Below are positions 1 to 10,430 of a stretch of 64,000 bases of DNA, piece after piece (position 1 is the stretch's first letter; each line of letters begins with the position of its first letter). Source of the DNA: Oncomelania hupensis. Taxonomy: Eukaryota; Mollusca; Gastropoda; Littorinimorpha; Pomatiopsidae. The notes under the pieces were generated by a model. It had not been told where the DNA came from. It was given only the letters and a program-made list of their open reading frames with translations, and ran no database searches. The DNA lies in the NCBI GenBank assembly GCA_036898135.1, contig CM072511.1:39997556-40061555 (forward strand). Reading direction: 5' to 3'. A program made the translations under genes and the position numbers.

Positions 1-442
1 ATACATGAATGCATATTATAGGCACGCTTCTTCCCTCGTTCTGCTCACATGTGTGCACACTTGCCTTTAAACACATTAGGTGGTGTCCGGTTTGGTAGGA
101 TTCTGTAAAGCCTATTCTGAATTTCATTCAAAGTTCGGACGAAACATTCATTTTCTCTATGACTAGGACATCGACGCGTGAACAGAATGTCTTTAATCAT
201 CAATGTACATATATGCATAGTTTTGAGAATTTTAAAAATGCAGACCTAGTCGATACTGTGTAGTAAAACGCTACCCGTTTAGTGCTGCAGCGTTCCCGAA
301 GAACCAAAAAGAATGAATAATTTTTATTGTCTCTACAAATAAATACACGTTGTGATGTTCTGCAGGGTTGCCCTCATTGTATCCATTGCGTGTTGTTGTT
401 TTTTCAGGCAACAATAAGGCGTTTTTAATTCTTTGTAAAAAT
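1..442. other. AT-rich DNA, no gene seen
   Basis: No coding region, RNA gene or clear repeat was recognised. The right end grades into the diverged tandem repeat that starts near 443. Confidence 0.5.
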
Positions 443-995
443 CCTTCCAACCCATTTTTAATTTTTGATTCCATTATCTTGATTTATTATAAACTTTTTG
501 TTTGCAAATAGGCACATACAAAAAAAATGAAAATGTTTGGTCATTCCTGTGCTGGGAGTTATGGAAAACATCCACACACCAGCGCGGTACCATCCCAGAA
601 AAAGCGAATTAAATTAATGGCTCTCTTCTTATTTAAATAAACAGCCTTCCAACCCAGTTTGTTTTGATTTATTGCCATTCTGTTTTCAGCGAAACACATG
701 AAAACATTAAGATATCTGGTCTTTTTTGTGCTGTTGGTTATACGTAAAGAAAAATCTAAACACTGGCTTTGCAGCTGCCGATAAAACCAACTAAAATTAG
801 TGTTTTTTTCTTATTATAAAAATAAATAGCCCTCTAGGCCAGGTCATTTTGATTTATTACTAACCATTTTTTACTCAACATTTTCATGATAAACTTCTGA
901 AGAACCTGGTTGCTAATTGTAATGTGGGTTAAGGGTTACATATAGAAAACCTCAACACACACACACACACCCACACACACACACACACACCCACG

Positions 996-1056
<61 letters not shown>

Positions 1057-1160
1057 ACACACACACACACACACAGGCGGCGTTGCAACATCCCGGCAAA
1101 AGCGAATAGAATTAATGGCTTTCTTATTATACAAATAACGACCGTTCTAGCCCTGTTATC
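443..1160. repeat. Diverged tandem repeat, unit about 190-200 bp
   Basis: Three to four degenerate units follow one another. Each begins with a cctt/ccct-c-aaccc-like block, then a TTTTGATTTATT block, then a gtgctg..gttat block, then an aagcgaattaaattaatggc block and a cttattataaaaataaa block. Unit starts are near 443, 645, 832 and 1141. The third unit is enlarged by an AC microsatellite at 954-1075. The units differ at many positions, so the array looks old. Confidence 0.6.
954..1075. repeat. (AC)n microsatellite
   Basis: About 120 bp of AC dinucleotides with scattered CCC interruptions. It sits inside the third unit of the surrounding tandem repeat and explains why that unit is longer than its neighbours. 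Confidence 0.95.
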
Positions 1161-1745
1161 GTTTCTCTAAATTAACTGGAATAAAGCCTGGAAAAAATAT
1201 TTTTTTACATAAGGTCAAAAGTGCACCGGGTCCAATAATGTTGCCGCTGGTCGGACTAGCCAAATATATAAATAAATTTTTAATGGCCCCTGACCTTTCC
1301 ATCCGTCTTCTTTTAATTAACTCTATTCAGTCTCTGGTTAATCTCATTCTCTTCTCTTTGTTTTTGAACTTTTTATAACGATCTATTTTATGTGGGCTTT
1401 TGTTTTTTCATGTGAAGGAAAAGGGCTGTTCAGCTATTATGCATTACATGTACGATGAATTGTAATTAAATAAGTAGTGTATAACACACGTTCGATTGAA
1501 CACTAAAACACAACGCTGCATAAATACACTTATTTTATATATTAACAGACTGGACACTAAAACAATACTGGACCTCTGGTATATTGGATATTACAAAAAA
1601 AATTAAAACAAGGAATAACAAAAGATTAACTGTACATTAATATAAAGGGTGTACTTATACTTGAATCCGCATTCTCTTTGGTTTAACAGAACAGGAGGAA
1701 TCCCTGATTCAGTATTATTAGAACAACAGACAAACCCGCCGACTC
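1161..1745. other. AT-rich DNA, no gene seen
   Basis: No domain, RNA gene or repeat structure was recognised here. Confidence 0.45.
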
Positions 1746-2150
1746 AGTCGAAGTCGAAAAACCTTTAATAGGATAATAGCATTAGGCCATATGGGCCTGT
1801 CTTACAGCTAGTCCTTAATAAACTTGTAAAATAAAAAAAAATAAAAAATTCAGAACAAACAAAATAATTAACATAAAATTGATTTGAAACTAACACAAAC
1901 CTTAACAATGGTAAGAATTTTAAAACAATTACTAAGAAAATTAATGTACTGAAATTCACATAATCCCTCCCTCCCCCCCTCATTCAATACCCCTTCCCTA
2001 CTCCCACTTTTCCCACCCCCCACCACCACAACCACACACATACACAAGCTAATTCACACCTCAACAAATTAAACTGTCGCAAGAGAGGAGAGAACAAAAA
2101 TAATGTATACAATCATCTTAAATATTAGGAGCAAGGGAAACTAGAAATGT
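1746..2150 (-). mobile_element. Possible 3' end of a LINE (minus strand)
   Basis: The left border has short direct repeats (agtcga agtcgaaaa) followed by a cctttaat block and a gccatatgggc block. This is the same layout as the 3' end of the LINE fragment at 14682 (agtca agtcaaaa, gctttatt, ccccttggggcac). The rest is an A-rich stretch that would be 3' UTR on the minus strand. No reverse transcriptase coding is visible, so the call rests only on this layout. Confidence 0.25.
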
Positions 2151-2333
2151 GTGGAGTCTACTTTTAAACAATGTTAATGATTTACTTTCCTTGATAGCTA
2201 GAACGATGAGAGACAAAAGTAGTAGCAATGTTTATGTTTACCTGTCAAAGTTGACAAAGCTATTTAGGTAGAATGATGGGAAGACAAGTCGATTACATGG
2301 AAACCTTGGAATAACAGTCTTAATCTCCTCAGT

Positions 2334-2630
2334 TGGGGTGTCGGATAGTGCAGTGGTTGGAGCACTCGCTACTGTGTCGAAAGTGAAGCACCGTCCGGTG
2401 CGGTTAGCACTTGGATGGGTGACCGCTAAGGTGTGAAGCGACAAACAACAACGCCCCCAGTTGACTCAACTGTGATTGAGTACCTACTCTCTTGAGGGTG
2501 GGGAAGGTAAAGCAGCGAGGGAGAGAGTTGGGCATCACCCTCATTACGCTGGCCCAAGATAAGTGTGATCTCCAACATCACGCTCCCCTACGGCCACAAG
2601 GCTATGGGACTACCTTTACCTTTACCTTTT
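2334..2630 (+). mobile_element. 5S-rRNA-like chimeric SINE, full length, copy 1
   Basis: The head (about 2335-2380) has a tRNA box A-like stretch around GATAGTGCAGTGGTTGGAG. It is followed by a 5S rRNA internal-promoter-like segment with AAGTGAAGCACCG and GGTTAGCACTTGGATGGG, then a unique body and a (CTTTAC)n tail. A 14-bp target-site duplication TTAATCTCCTCAGT flanks it at 2320-2333 and 2631-2644, which fixes both ends. Two further copies lie at 26164 and 41337. It is presumably transcribed by Pol III and moved by a LINE; that part is inference. Confidence 0.88.
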
Positions 2631-2644
2631 TTAATCTCCTCAGT

Positions 2645-3231
2645 GAATTGCTGCATTGCTCTGAAAGCTGCAGTCAGTCGCATCAGATAAATTTACTATA
2701 TCGCGTCACTGTACTTTACTGAATATTCTCAGATCGCATTTTGCTAACACTCTCCCACTTGTGTTCATCGGTTGTGGTAATAAAACATGGTGGCATGCGT
2801 CAGGTTTATTTAGCTCTGTTCAGCCGAAATCCAGTCCGTAAAACAAAACGTAAAGTTAAGTTACATGTAGGTGGTGTGCTAAAGCATTAGGACGTTTAAA
2901 GAAATTCGAGCTATGAAATGGTCTTCACATTGTTCTGTTGAAATCATATGTGGGAGCGATAAATGTCTCTTTCAATAGTTGACGTAGATGGTAGCTCGAT
3001 AGCCTATGACGTTAAACATTGCGTAAAATTGTAACATGTTGGCTTCTTTAACAAACGTGTGCTCTGGTCTGGCTCAGTTGTCTATGGCGCTACACAGTGT
3101 GCATATATGTAGCATGTGTCCATCGTGGACGACGTTTCTCTTTGGAATGATTTTTTTGCCTTCTAGGTAGGGATGACTCCATTAACTGTAATGCTATATA
3201 ATGAGCAAGACTGAAGCAAGTGTGCGTTAAT
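2645..3231. other. No gene seen; weak tRNA-like remnant
   Basis: A stretch at 3069-3130 (tctggctcagttgtctatgg, then a gtagca and a cgtggac block) resembles another at 3484-3555. Both look like degenerate SINE heads without a usable box B. Nothing else was recognised. Confidence 0.35.
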
Positions 3232-3232
3232 G

Positions 3233-3306
3233 GGGCCGGGTAGCTCAGTTGGTAAGAGCGTCTTGCTAGTAACCGAAAGGTCGCTGGTTCGAATCCCGGA
3301 TTGGTC
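3233..3306 (+). mobile_element. tRNA-Thr-like SINE head
   Basis: The sequence has box A (TAGCTCAGTTGGTAAGAGCG) and box B (GGTTCGAATCC) at tRNA spacing. The anticodon loop reads CTAGTAA, giving AGT (Thr), and the region right of it (GAAAGGTCGC) is also Thr-like. Acceptor pairing is imperfect and there is no discriminator context typical of a functional gene, so I call it a tRNA-derived SINE head. The body (to about 3480) is not matched elsewhere in the window. A decayed true tRNA gene is the alternative. Confidence 0.6.
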
Positions 3307-4112
3307 AACGTGTGATCATATTATTTTCCCCTTTACCAACAACTGGCCCGCTGGTGTCAGTATAAATCGGTCCAGTAGTCACCTATATGCGAAAGTGTCG
3401 TGTGACTATAATCTACAAACAACAAGTGTGCGTATTGGACGAGGCATTTTGGGGGGTGGGGGAAGGACTATTTTATAGGTAGCGAGGGCTCGGTGGTTCA
3501 TAGCGTTGCAACAGTGCGCAAGATCGTAGCAAGTGCGCTTCGTGGACAGTTCTCTTCACGTTCCTGATTTTTTATTCAAACTCGTATTCGAGTACCTATC
3601 CTATCCTATCTTATCCCGTAACTCGAAAGTCGTTGGGGCACCAAAGATGATCGTTTAACTAGCGTACTCCAACTTTCTCTCTCCTCAGCAACCCTCATGG
3701 CTTCGCTCAGGGTCAAGCTAGTCCATTCTCGAATGTAGTCCTCCCATCTCTTTTTCTATCTCCCTCATCTTCTGCCTCCTTTCACCGGGTATTGCGGGAT
3801 GGTCTTTGCAAGACCTTATGCTCTGGTGACGTGTCCATAATATCGGATTTCCGTTTCTTCACCACTGTGAGCATGTCATCGTGTCGCCCAGTGACTTGTG
3901 TGATGGTCTGTCGGACTTCGTTGTTGGTGATGTGCTGGGTTTAGGAAATGCCCAGAAATCTTCTGTAGCACCTCATCCCCATGCTTTGTATTCTTCATTG
4001 TAGATCAGATGTGAGGGTCCATGTTTTGCAAGCGTATAGGAAGATGGATATGACAAGGGAGCGCAGCAACCTTATCTTGGAATATAGACTGATGGTCTTG
4101 TCTTTCCAAATG

Positions 4113-4367
4113 TCCCACCGCCATAGTTCAAGTGGTAAAGCGTTCGCCTGGCACACCGATGACCCAGGTTCGAATTCCGTGGTGGGCGATATAAAATGTG
4201 GCCATTTTCACTGTCACTGTCCATTTTAGCATTACGATTGCTCTGATGGTTCAGTGTTGATTCAGGTCCCTACCCCTCTTTCCCTGGGATGGTTATCCCC
4301 GTCTGCCATATCGCCAATGGTGGGTGTAGACGTTAAACCTCAATGTTCATTCATTCATTCGTTCGTT
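4113..4367 (+). mobile_element. tRNA-headed SINE S1, nested in LINE A
   Basis: The head has box A-like ATAGTTCAAGTGGTAAAGCG and box B GGTTCGAATTCC. A body of about 170 bp follows and ends in (ATTC)n. The flanking 11-bp repeat CTTTCCAA[A/C]TG at 4102-4112 and 4368-4378 is an exact insertion scar in the LINE A coding sequence. A second copy lies at 13429-13652. The same body, including TGGTGGGTGTAGACGTTAAAC near the end, is present in both. Confidence 0.88.
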
Positions 4368-4432
4368 CTTTCCAACTGGGCTTCAACCTTGTCTGGACAG
4401 CAGATTGATGATTCCATTGGTGTTATTGGTCA

Positions 4433-4765
4433 TCAGTGTGGTCTTCTCTGCACTCTATCAAGCCTCTGTACCAGCTGTTCAAGTTGTTGTTCTTCTCCAG
4501 CCAATCCTTCAATGTCATCCGTAAAACGGAGGCTGGAGATTGCTCTACCCCCTATGCTGACTGTGCCTTGGTGATCTGCAAGGGCATCTGACATGATGCG
4601 CTCTAGGAAAATGTTGAAGATTGTTGGAGAGAGTAGGCATCTTTGACGCACACAGATTGTTGTTCTGAACCAGCTCCAAATGGCGCTGTTGTGGAGGACT
4701 GAACTGGTAGCGTTGTCATACAGGCTTTTGATGACTTCAATAATTTTAGGACTGATGTTGTACAC
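4433..4765 (-). pseudogene. Reverse transcriptase fragment (LINE A)
   Basis: The open stretch of about 110 codons begins near YNISPKIIEVIKSLYDNAT and continues through RT motif B (VRQRCLLSPTIFNIFLERI; the usual VRQGCL glycine is R here) and motif C, where FTDDIEGLAG carries the two catalytic aspartates. It lacks motif A, the fingers and the whole endonuclease, and it frameshifts just after the DRVQ segment. In an intact element this part of the protein would copy the element RNA at a nicked chromosomal target. The R-for-G change in motif B and the truncation make it non-functional. Confidence 0.8.
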
Positions 4766-5126
4766 TCTCCTTATTGCCTACATAGCTGCGTGCCAGACTC
4801 GGTCAAACGCTTTCCTGATGCCTAAAAACACATGGCATAGATGTTGTTGGTGCTGTAGGTATTTCTCGCAGATTATTCTGAAGTTGGAAATCTGTTCAAT
4901 GGTTCTTCGCCCTGCCGTGATTCCTGCTTGTTCTTCGGCTATGATTCATTCAGCTTGGAGTATCAATTCAGTATTATTTTTAGGAGGACCTTGCTGGGGT
5001 GGCTAAGGGGGCTGGTGGTGCTGTAATGTCCACACTCCTGTATGTTACCCTTTTTGGGAAGAGTGATGACAAGTGACTGGGTCCATGATGTAGGTCACTC
5101 CCCGCTCTGCCAGATCTTGTTACAGA

Positions 5127-5616
5127 TATATGTCTTGCTTACAAATCCATTAAATAAAAGATTTTAATTTTAACACATGTACGCACGCACTCACGCACCC
5201 ACCCACCTACCCACTTACACAAACACAAAACTAAGCAACAACAACAACAAGCACAGAAAAAAGTCTGTAAATCAGGCCAGGCAAGTCCATTTTTGATTTC
5301 TTTTGTTAAACACAAACGAGTCCACTTTCCCATTTGGGTCTGAAAAATTTGAAGCTTGTATGTTTAACCCGTTGGCAGAGTGTTTTTCTTTCTATTTAAT
5401 CCCCACTGTACTTTTCATCAGTCTTGACAGTTTGAACCCTTTGATCAGTATTGTAAATGCATGCTGTGTTAGGAAGTTGGGAATAAAATATTGATGTAAC
5501 GCATTTTAGAAGCCGTTGGCGCTGCTGAGCTAGTCTTAATGTTGGCACAATTTGGAGGCTTTGGTCGTTTGTTAATATGTACACTGCTGCAATACTATCA
5601 TTTCTGTAAACCTGAA
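5127..5616. other. No gene seen
   Basis: Short ACGC/ACCC-rich stretch near 5180-5225; otherwise nothing recognised. Confidence 0.45.
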
Positions 5617-5653
5617 ACACACACACACACACACGCACACACACACACACACA
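5617..5653. repeat. (AC)n microsatellite
   Basis: Short AC run with one GC interruption. Confidence 0.9.
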
Positions 5654-5756
5654 TACTTGCACAGACACCGTTATTTGGACTTACTTCAAACGCCACATAC
5701 GTTGTGTGGACAATGGGTCGTGCTACGACCCCCGTTTTAAGTACTTCTAAGTGTTC

Positions 5757-5799
5757 TAACCCTAACCCTAACCCTAATCCTAACCCTAACCCTAACGGA
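5757..5799. repeat. Interstitial telomere-like (CCCTAA)n block
   Basis: About seven CCCTAA units with one T variant. The flanks contain a weak inverted repeat: ACATACGTTGTGTGGACA near 5696-5713 and the reverse complement of ACATACGTTCTTTGGACA near 5831-5848. The block may therefore sit inside a small foldback element rather than be a relic of a chromosome end. Confidence 0.85.
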
Positions 5800-6180
5800 T
5801 CATTAAATGGACGTCCCAACAAGGAGGTCTGTCCAAAGAACGTATGTAGATGTGCACTAGTTTGTCCAAAGAACGCCGTGTAAACATGCGCACAAGCGCG
5901 CGCGCTCTCTCTCTCACAATTGCGTGCTGCATTTCTATTAAGCTGACAACAAATATTGAGTTCAGTTCAGTTCAAAATGACCCCTCAGCGTTAGGGAATG
6001 CCCATTTACGCCTATACAAATATTGAACTCTTTTGTATCCTGTATTAAAATTCCTCACACAGTTGCATGTGGGTTTTTTTTAAATTGTCTTTGTCGTAAA
6101 GCTGACAATTTAAAACTGCGAGCTGTATTTATAATAATAATGTTGACAAAATTAATATTGACACACTTTTATCAGCAAGA

Positions 6181-6182
<2 letters not shown>
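5800..6182. other. No gene seen
   Basis: Contains a GC/CT run near 5895-5917 and a repeated gtccaaagaacg motif at 5832 and 5863. Nothing else recognised. Confidence 0.4.

Positions 6183-6224
<42 letters not shown>
6183..6224. repeat. (GT)n microsatellite
   Basis: Perfect GT run of about 42 bp. Confidence 0.95.
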
Positions 6225-6228
<4 letters not shown>

Positions 6229-6674
6229 GCCATTAAAATTTTTTTAAAAAAATCAATTGACACATTTGGAAGCGTCTGTGTCATTATTTTGTATTTTGCA
6301 AGCTTGGCTGTATCTGGGCATGACAAATTGCATGCAGTCATTGGTCGCAAAAAAAAAAACCAAACCCAAGTGACCTGAAAGGCTTGGAAAGGACAATGCA
6401 CAGCACCACGGGTGCCCAGGTTTGAATGCAGGCCTGCACAATAGTGGCTACAAATAGCACCAACCTCATCCGGAACTGGCGTCCGTTAGGAGATGAAGAT
6501 AAAGCCTGCATTCAGCTGGTTCACCCGCCCTTTAACCACAGGGATGGAATTCAGGCTCGTCTGTCTATTCCGCCTCTCTGGTGTTTCTTTGTTCATGTTA
6601 TCCTCTTTGCATTCATTCAGCAAGCTAGTCAGCCCTCTTTGCAGTCAGTCAGTCGATCAACCCCATTTGCAGTC

Positions 6675-7286
6675 TGTTACACTCGTTGTTGTTTTTTTTG
6701 TTTTTTTTTAAATCAGTGGTTGATTCAGCCCCGATGCTTGAATCCTGATAAGTGTAACTCGGATTCGTTTATTGACGCAACCTGTTCACTCAGCAACAAG
6801 ACAGGAGTCGTCGTATGAAGTTTTCCAACTTTATTCAGCATACTGCATACAACAACGGCATACAATCGCTCAATCGCTTTTCACTTTCTCTCACTCTCTC
6901 TCTCAACTGAAACAGTGCGATACATATAATATAGTCTCTCTATACTCGAGAGAACGTTCGAATGCGTGACGCAATTACAACCAATCAAAATAAACTTCGT
7001 CCTCACTGTCTTACGTCATACAACTTTCTTTAGGGTCCAAGAATTTTCTCAGCTTCCAGTAGATTTATCTAGACGCTTCGATCGATAATAAGCAAGCAAT
7101 CCTAGAAAATTATCCAATAATATCGACCAACGAAAGTTATCAACATTATACCAAGCTTCTTCTAACAACAACGCAAAATCAAATCAAAGGTAAATACTCT
7201 CTGTTATTGAATGCTTTGCAAAACAAAACGATCGGATCTATCGTGCACGTCTCACACGTACTATCGTGCGCGTCGCAAACGTAACA
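6675..7286 (-). mobile_element. Solo LTR of an LTR retrotransposon, copy 1
   Basis: The element runs TGTTACG... to ...GTAACA on the minus strand (612 bp) and is flanked by a perfect 5-bp duplication CAGTC at 6670-6674 and 7287-7291. It aligns over its whole length with 63124-63713 on the opposite strand. A polyadenylation-type AATAAA lies on the minus strand at 6830-6835. No gag or pol sequence lies on either side, so this is a solo LTR left by recombination between two LTRs. The superfamily (Gypsy or BEL) cannot be told from an LTR alone. Confidence 0.88.
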
Positions 7287-7581
7287 CAGTCAGTCAGTCG
7301 ATCAACTCTCTTTGTAGTCAATGATCCCTTTTTTGCAGACAGACAACGTGTATTTCTAGGCTGCAATCCCTCTCATTTTTGCCAGAGAGAATTTGCTTTG
7401 AATCAGGCAGTGTGTGTTTCTGTCAAAAGTTATAATTTATATTCTAAAATTCGCTCCTCTTTCGTGTTATGTTAACCTTCGCTTTAAGTTAACTTCTTTT
7501 CTCAGTGTGTAAATTCGTTAATATTTCGCGTAATGCAATTGTAACCCCTGTATACAATATACAACAAAGGTAATTAAAGCA
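7287..7581. other. No gene seen
   Basis: Short unique stretch beginning with repeated cagt units right after the LTR. Confidence 0.4.
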
Positions 7582-7618
7582 AACACACACACACACACAC
7601 ACACCCACACACACACAC

Positions 7619-7653
<35 letters not shown>
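7582..7653. repeat. (AC)n microsatellite
   Basis: AC run with several CCC interruptions. Confidence 0.95.
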
Positions 7654-7871
7654 AATCATCCTCTACTGAGAGTTGTGTTAATTCTGTAATCCTCATCATT
7701 TGGTAATTGGTTTAGGATAAACTTGCTGAGCCTTGTGCAGTTCGTTTAAGGGTGAAATCCTACTATCTTGTTAAAGAAAAAAATGTCTCCACCAAATGTT
7801 TAGTACAAATGTACTCGCTTTAGCTGGTAGTCTCTGTGTGCCCCGTCAAAACACAGGCACATTAACCAAGA

Positions 7872-7957
7872 AAAAGAATTAGTGTATCCCCGATAGCATA
7901 CATACTACTGTTATGCTTTATTATGCCATGCTACCGGGGGTTCACTAATTCTTTTCC
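7872..7957. repeat. Hairpin, 28-bp arms
   Basis: The left arm AAAAGAATTAGTG..CCCCGATAGCAT (7872-7899) and the right arm ATGCTACCGGGG..CACTAATTCTTTTCC (7928-7957) are inverted copies with a few mismatches and a loop of about 28 bp. It could be a tiny MITE or a folded RNA. I found no second copy in the window. Confidence 0.6.
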
Positions 7958-9793
7958 AGAGTCCATTCTTCTTGGGTACTGCGCCTAATGTCAAAGTAAA
8001 AACAAACAACAACAAAATTTCTTTATTTGCAAGGGGTCAGTGGGTGTTTCGATATCACACAAACCTTCCTCGCTTGTGTGTGAAATGTAAAACTAAAAAT
8101 CCTACTTTTGTATTAGTATTTTATGTTGTTGCAAGAATGTAAACTGTATTGACCTTCCCAATCACGCTGTACCAGGACCTACACCTGGATGCGTAACTTT
8201 ATGGTCTCCGGAGAACTACGGATGCCTACTACCACTACTAATCTGTATTTTTACAAAAGCCCTATTGCCCCTCTTCGTCATTACCAATAATCCTGTTCCT
8301 CGCTTAGGGCAAACGTTTTACCCCATCCCCCCCCCTCACTCCCATCTCTTTTTGATAAAGCGTTAAGCATACGGAGGCAATGAAGCTGAAGATGAGTGTA
8401 CAATTCAATGGATCATTAATTATCAATAAATAAACACAAATCAATTAATAGGTCATTCATGAAACTGTTTATTTTGTTTCTTTTGTTTGTTGTTTGTTAA
8501 TGTGTTTAGCTAAAATCGTTATCTACATATTTATAAAATGTACCTTACCGGACAGTGCAGGTAAAAGAATCCATTCTGCCAGTTCGGAAATTCACTAGAA
8601 CTTTGCCGCAGACTCAACCAACTAAAATGGCTCCACACACAAACCCACCCCCACACACCCACCCCACCCCCACCCACCCCACACACACACTCAAAAACTC
8701 AATTAAAATGGGTAGGCTAAATATTGCACCGTATTTATTATTTTTTTATTTTTGTGTTCCAGTATACCATTTGCAAGCAGTGCACAGCGGCTTTCATTGG
8801 ATCAACAATTTAAGAGTCTTATCCTTGATGGATAACAGTCAGTTTGAAAGTTGTCCCACTGAAGAGGACTGAAGCATGTTATGTTCCTCCCTCCCCCCTT
8901 CTCCTGTCCCCGCTCTCCACCGGCTCCCTCTCTCCCAAATCTATATTCCTTTACATGTATTCGGTTTGAGACAAACCGGGAGAACACCGACTTGAATAGC
9001 CTTAAGGGAACATAATAGGCCCAGGGGAACATAGATCTAGAGCTAAAGGAACATAGACCCAGGAAAACACCGGATTGACCCCATGAGGACAGATTCATGA
9101 CTTAGTTGTTTTTTTCTTTTTTAGACTGATGAAGCCTTTACTTAACGTTTAAGCATGAGAGATAGCCGACAGCTCATAACAGATAATGATGACAGATAAC
9201 AGAGTATTTGTGAAGTGGGAGAGTCCTTTTGCCACTATTTCCTAAAGGCGCACCCTCTCAAGCCTGCCACTCTGTGTTGGTGACAGTTGGCAGTGCATCT
9301 CATGAGATTCAAACGCTGCCTGTTCTCCTCGAGCTATCAAATTGAAAACATGAATTATTGGAAGGGAGAGGGAGGGGGTGGGGGTGGCGAGAGGGGAGGT
9401 TGGCGAATTTTTTAGTTTTAAACTTATGTGGAAATATTTTGAATGTGTCGGGAGTCAGACCTAGCCAAATGTCAGTCTATATGTTGGTCCGTCGGCCCAT
9501 CCTTCGGAACCACTGAGTAGATTTTCACGAAACTTTGTAGGAAGATTACCTGGGTTAAAGGCCAGCTTCTCGTTCCATTTTATTTGCTCTGGTTCAAAGG
9601 TAAAGGTCGCTGGCGTCAAATCTTTGCTAAACACACTTTGCTATATATCTCAGAAACGGTTGAACTGATGCTGACGATGTTTTGGTATACAGGTACTTCA
9701 CCTCATGACCAATTATTTTGTGGCAGTCAGCGTGAGACAGAAAAGCTCCACGAATATCACCCCTTTTGAAACTGCTGGGTTTTAGTTATTAGT
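7958..9793. other. No gene seen
   Basis: Contains a CA/CCCAC-rich stretch at 8634-8692, CT-rich and G-rich runs near 8886-8940 and 9360-9400, and a segment at 9480-9770 (gttggtccgtcggcccatcc, then a tctcagaaacggttgaac block) that has the look of a degenerate dispersed repeat. A related tctcagaaacggttaaac string recurs at 52557. No coding region could be supported. Confidence 0.4.
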
Positions 9794-9834
9794 TGTGTGT
9801 GTGTGTGTGTATGTGGGTGTGGGTGTGTGGGTGT

Positions 9835-9868
<34 letters not shown>
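9794..9868. repeat. (GT)n microsatellite
   Basis: GT run with GGGT interruptions. Confidence 0.95.
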
Positions 9869-9871
<3 letters not shown>

Positions 9872-10120
9872 AGAGTGTCTTGAAATACATTTGAATGTCC
9901 TGCCGTCTTGTTTTAACTGTTTGGATGTGGCTTCCCGCTGGTCTCTATAGGCCCTAGATATTAATACTGCATTCTAATGTTAGTTGGGATTCCTCCCTTT
10001 GCCCCCCTCACCCCCATTCTCGTACTCTGTCTCTCGCTCTCATTCGTGGATGCTGTTAACTCGCGACTCAGCTTTTCTGAATGCAAGTTGTATTGGATTT
10101 CATTGTGCCTTTTAGTTTTG

Positions 10121-10430
10121 CCGGTGTCACATCCTTCAAGTTCCGGGTCTCCTAGTTTATCCGAGCGCATTTGCGCATGCGCTAGGTCATGTCGGGCCGG
10201 CTTTTTCACGAAGTTCTTAGGCGTCATAACCCTAACCCTAACCCAAACCCTAACCCTAACCCTAAACTCTTAACTCTAAACTCTAACCCAAACCCTAACC
10301 CTAACCCTTACAAAGACTATGATAGCACTGTGCGCATGCGTCGAATTTTGTAACGCGTCGACCCATCAGAATGCTCCCATTCGCTCCCAGCCCAGCTAAG
10401 ATACTAGGAACGGTGAGGATGTCACACCGG
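10121..10430. mobile_element. MITE-like element carrying telomeric repeats, copy 1
   Basis: The ends are inverted: CCGGTGTCACATCCT at 10121 and the reverse complement of CCGGTGTGACATCCT ending at 10430, with further matching TTCC..CTAGT segments inward. Inside are GCGCATGCG motifs on both sides of a CCCTAA block at 10228-10312. The same architecture recurs at 56365-56617, so the telomere-like block is part of a dispersed element. No clear target-site duplication was seen. Confidence 0.75.
10228..10312. repeat. Interstitial telomere-like (CCCTAA)n block
   Basis: Two clusters of CCCTAA separated by degenerate CTCTAA units. It lies inside the TIR element at 10121-10430. Confidence 0.9.

Larger units (their letters stand above)
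3596..5126 (-). mobile_element. LINE family A, 5'-truncated copy with nested SINE
   Basis: On the minus strand this is the 3' part of a non-LTR retrotransposon. It reads from the middle of the reverse transcriptase (RT; 5' break near 5126) through RT motifs B and C (4433-4765: VRQRCLLSPTIFNIF and FTDDIEGLAG) to the C-terminal domain and a (CTATC)n tail at 3596-3615. The coding sequence is broken by frameshifts and an internal deletion near 4440, where the reading passes from AEKT..TNNTNGI to the LTRLKP segment. A tRNA-headed SINE occupies 4113-4367. The element is dead. Related copies lie at 11190, 24246, 24803, 35284 and 58374. Confidence 0.85.

Noticed and set aside
3233..3306. Functional tRNA-Thr gene
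   Set aside because: Boxes A and B are good, but the acceptor and anticodon stems pair poorly; a SINE head is more likely.
5757..5799. True chromosome end
   Set aside because: The block is short, has ordinary DNA on both sides and recurs in other interstitial places.
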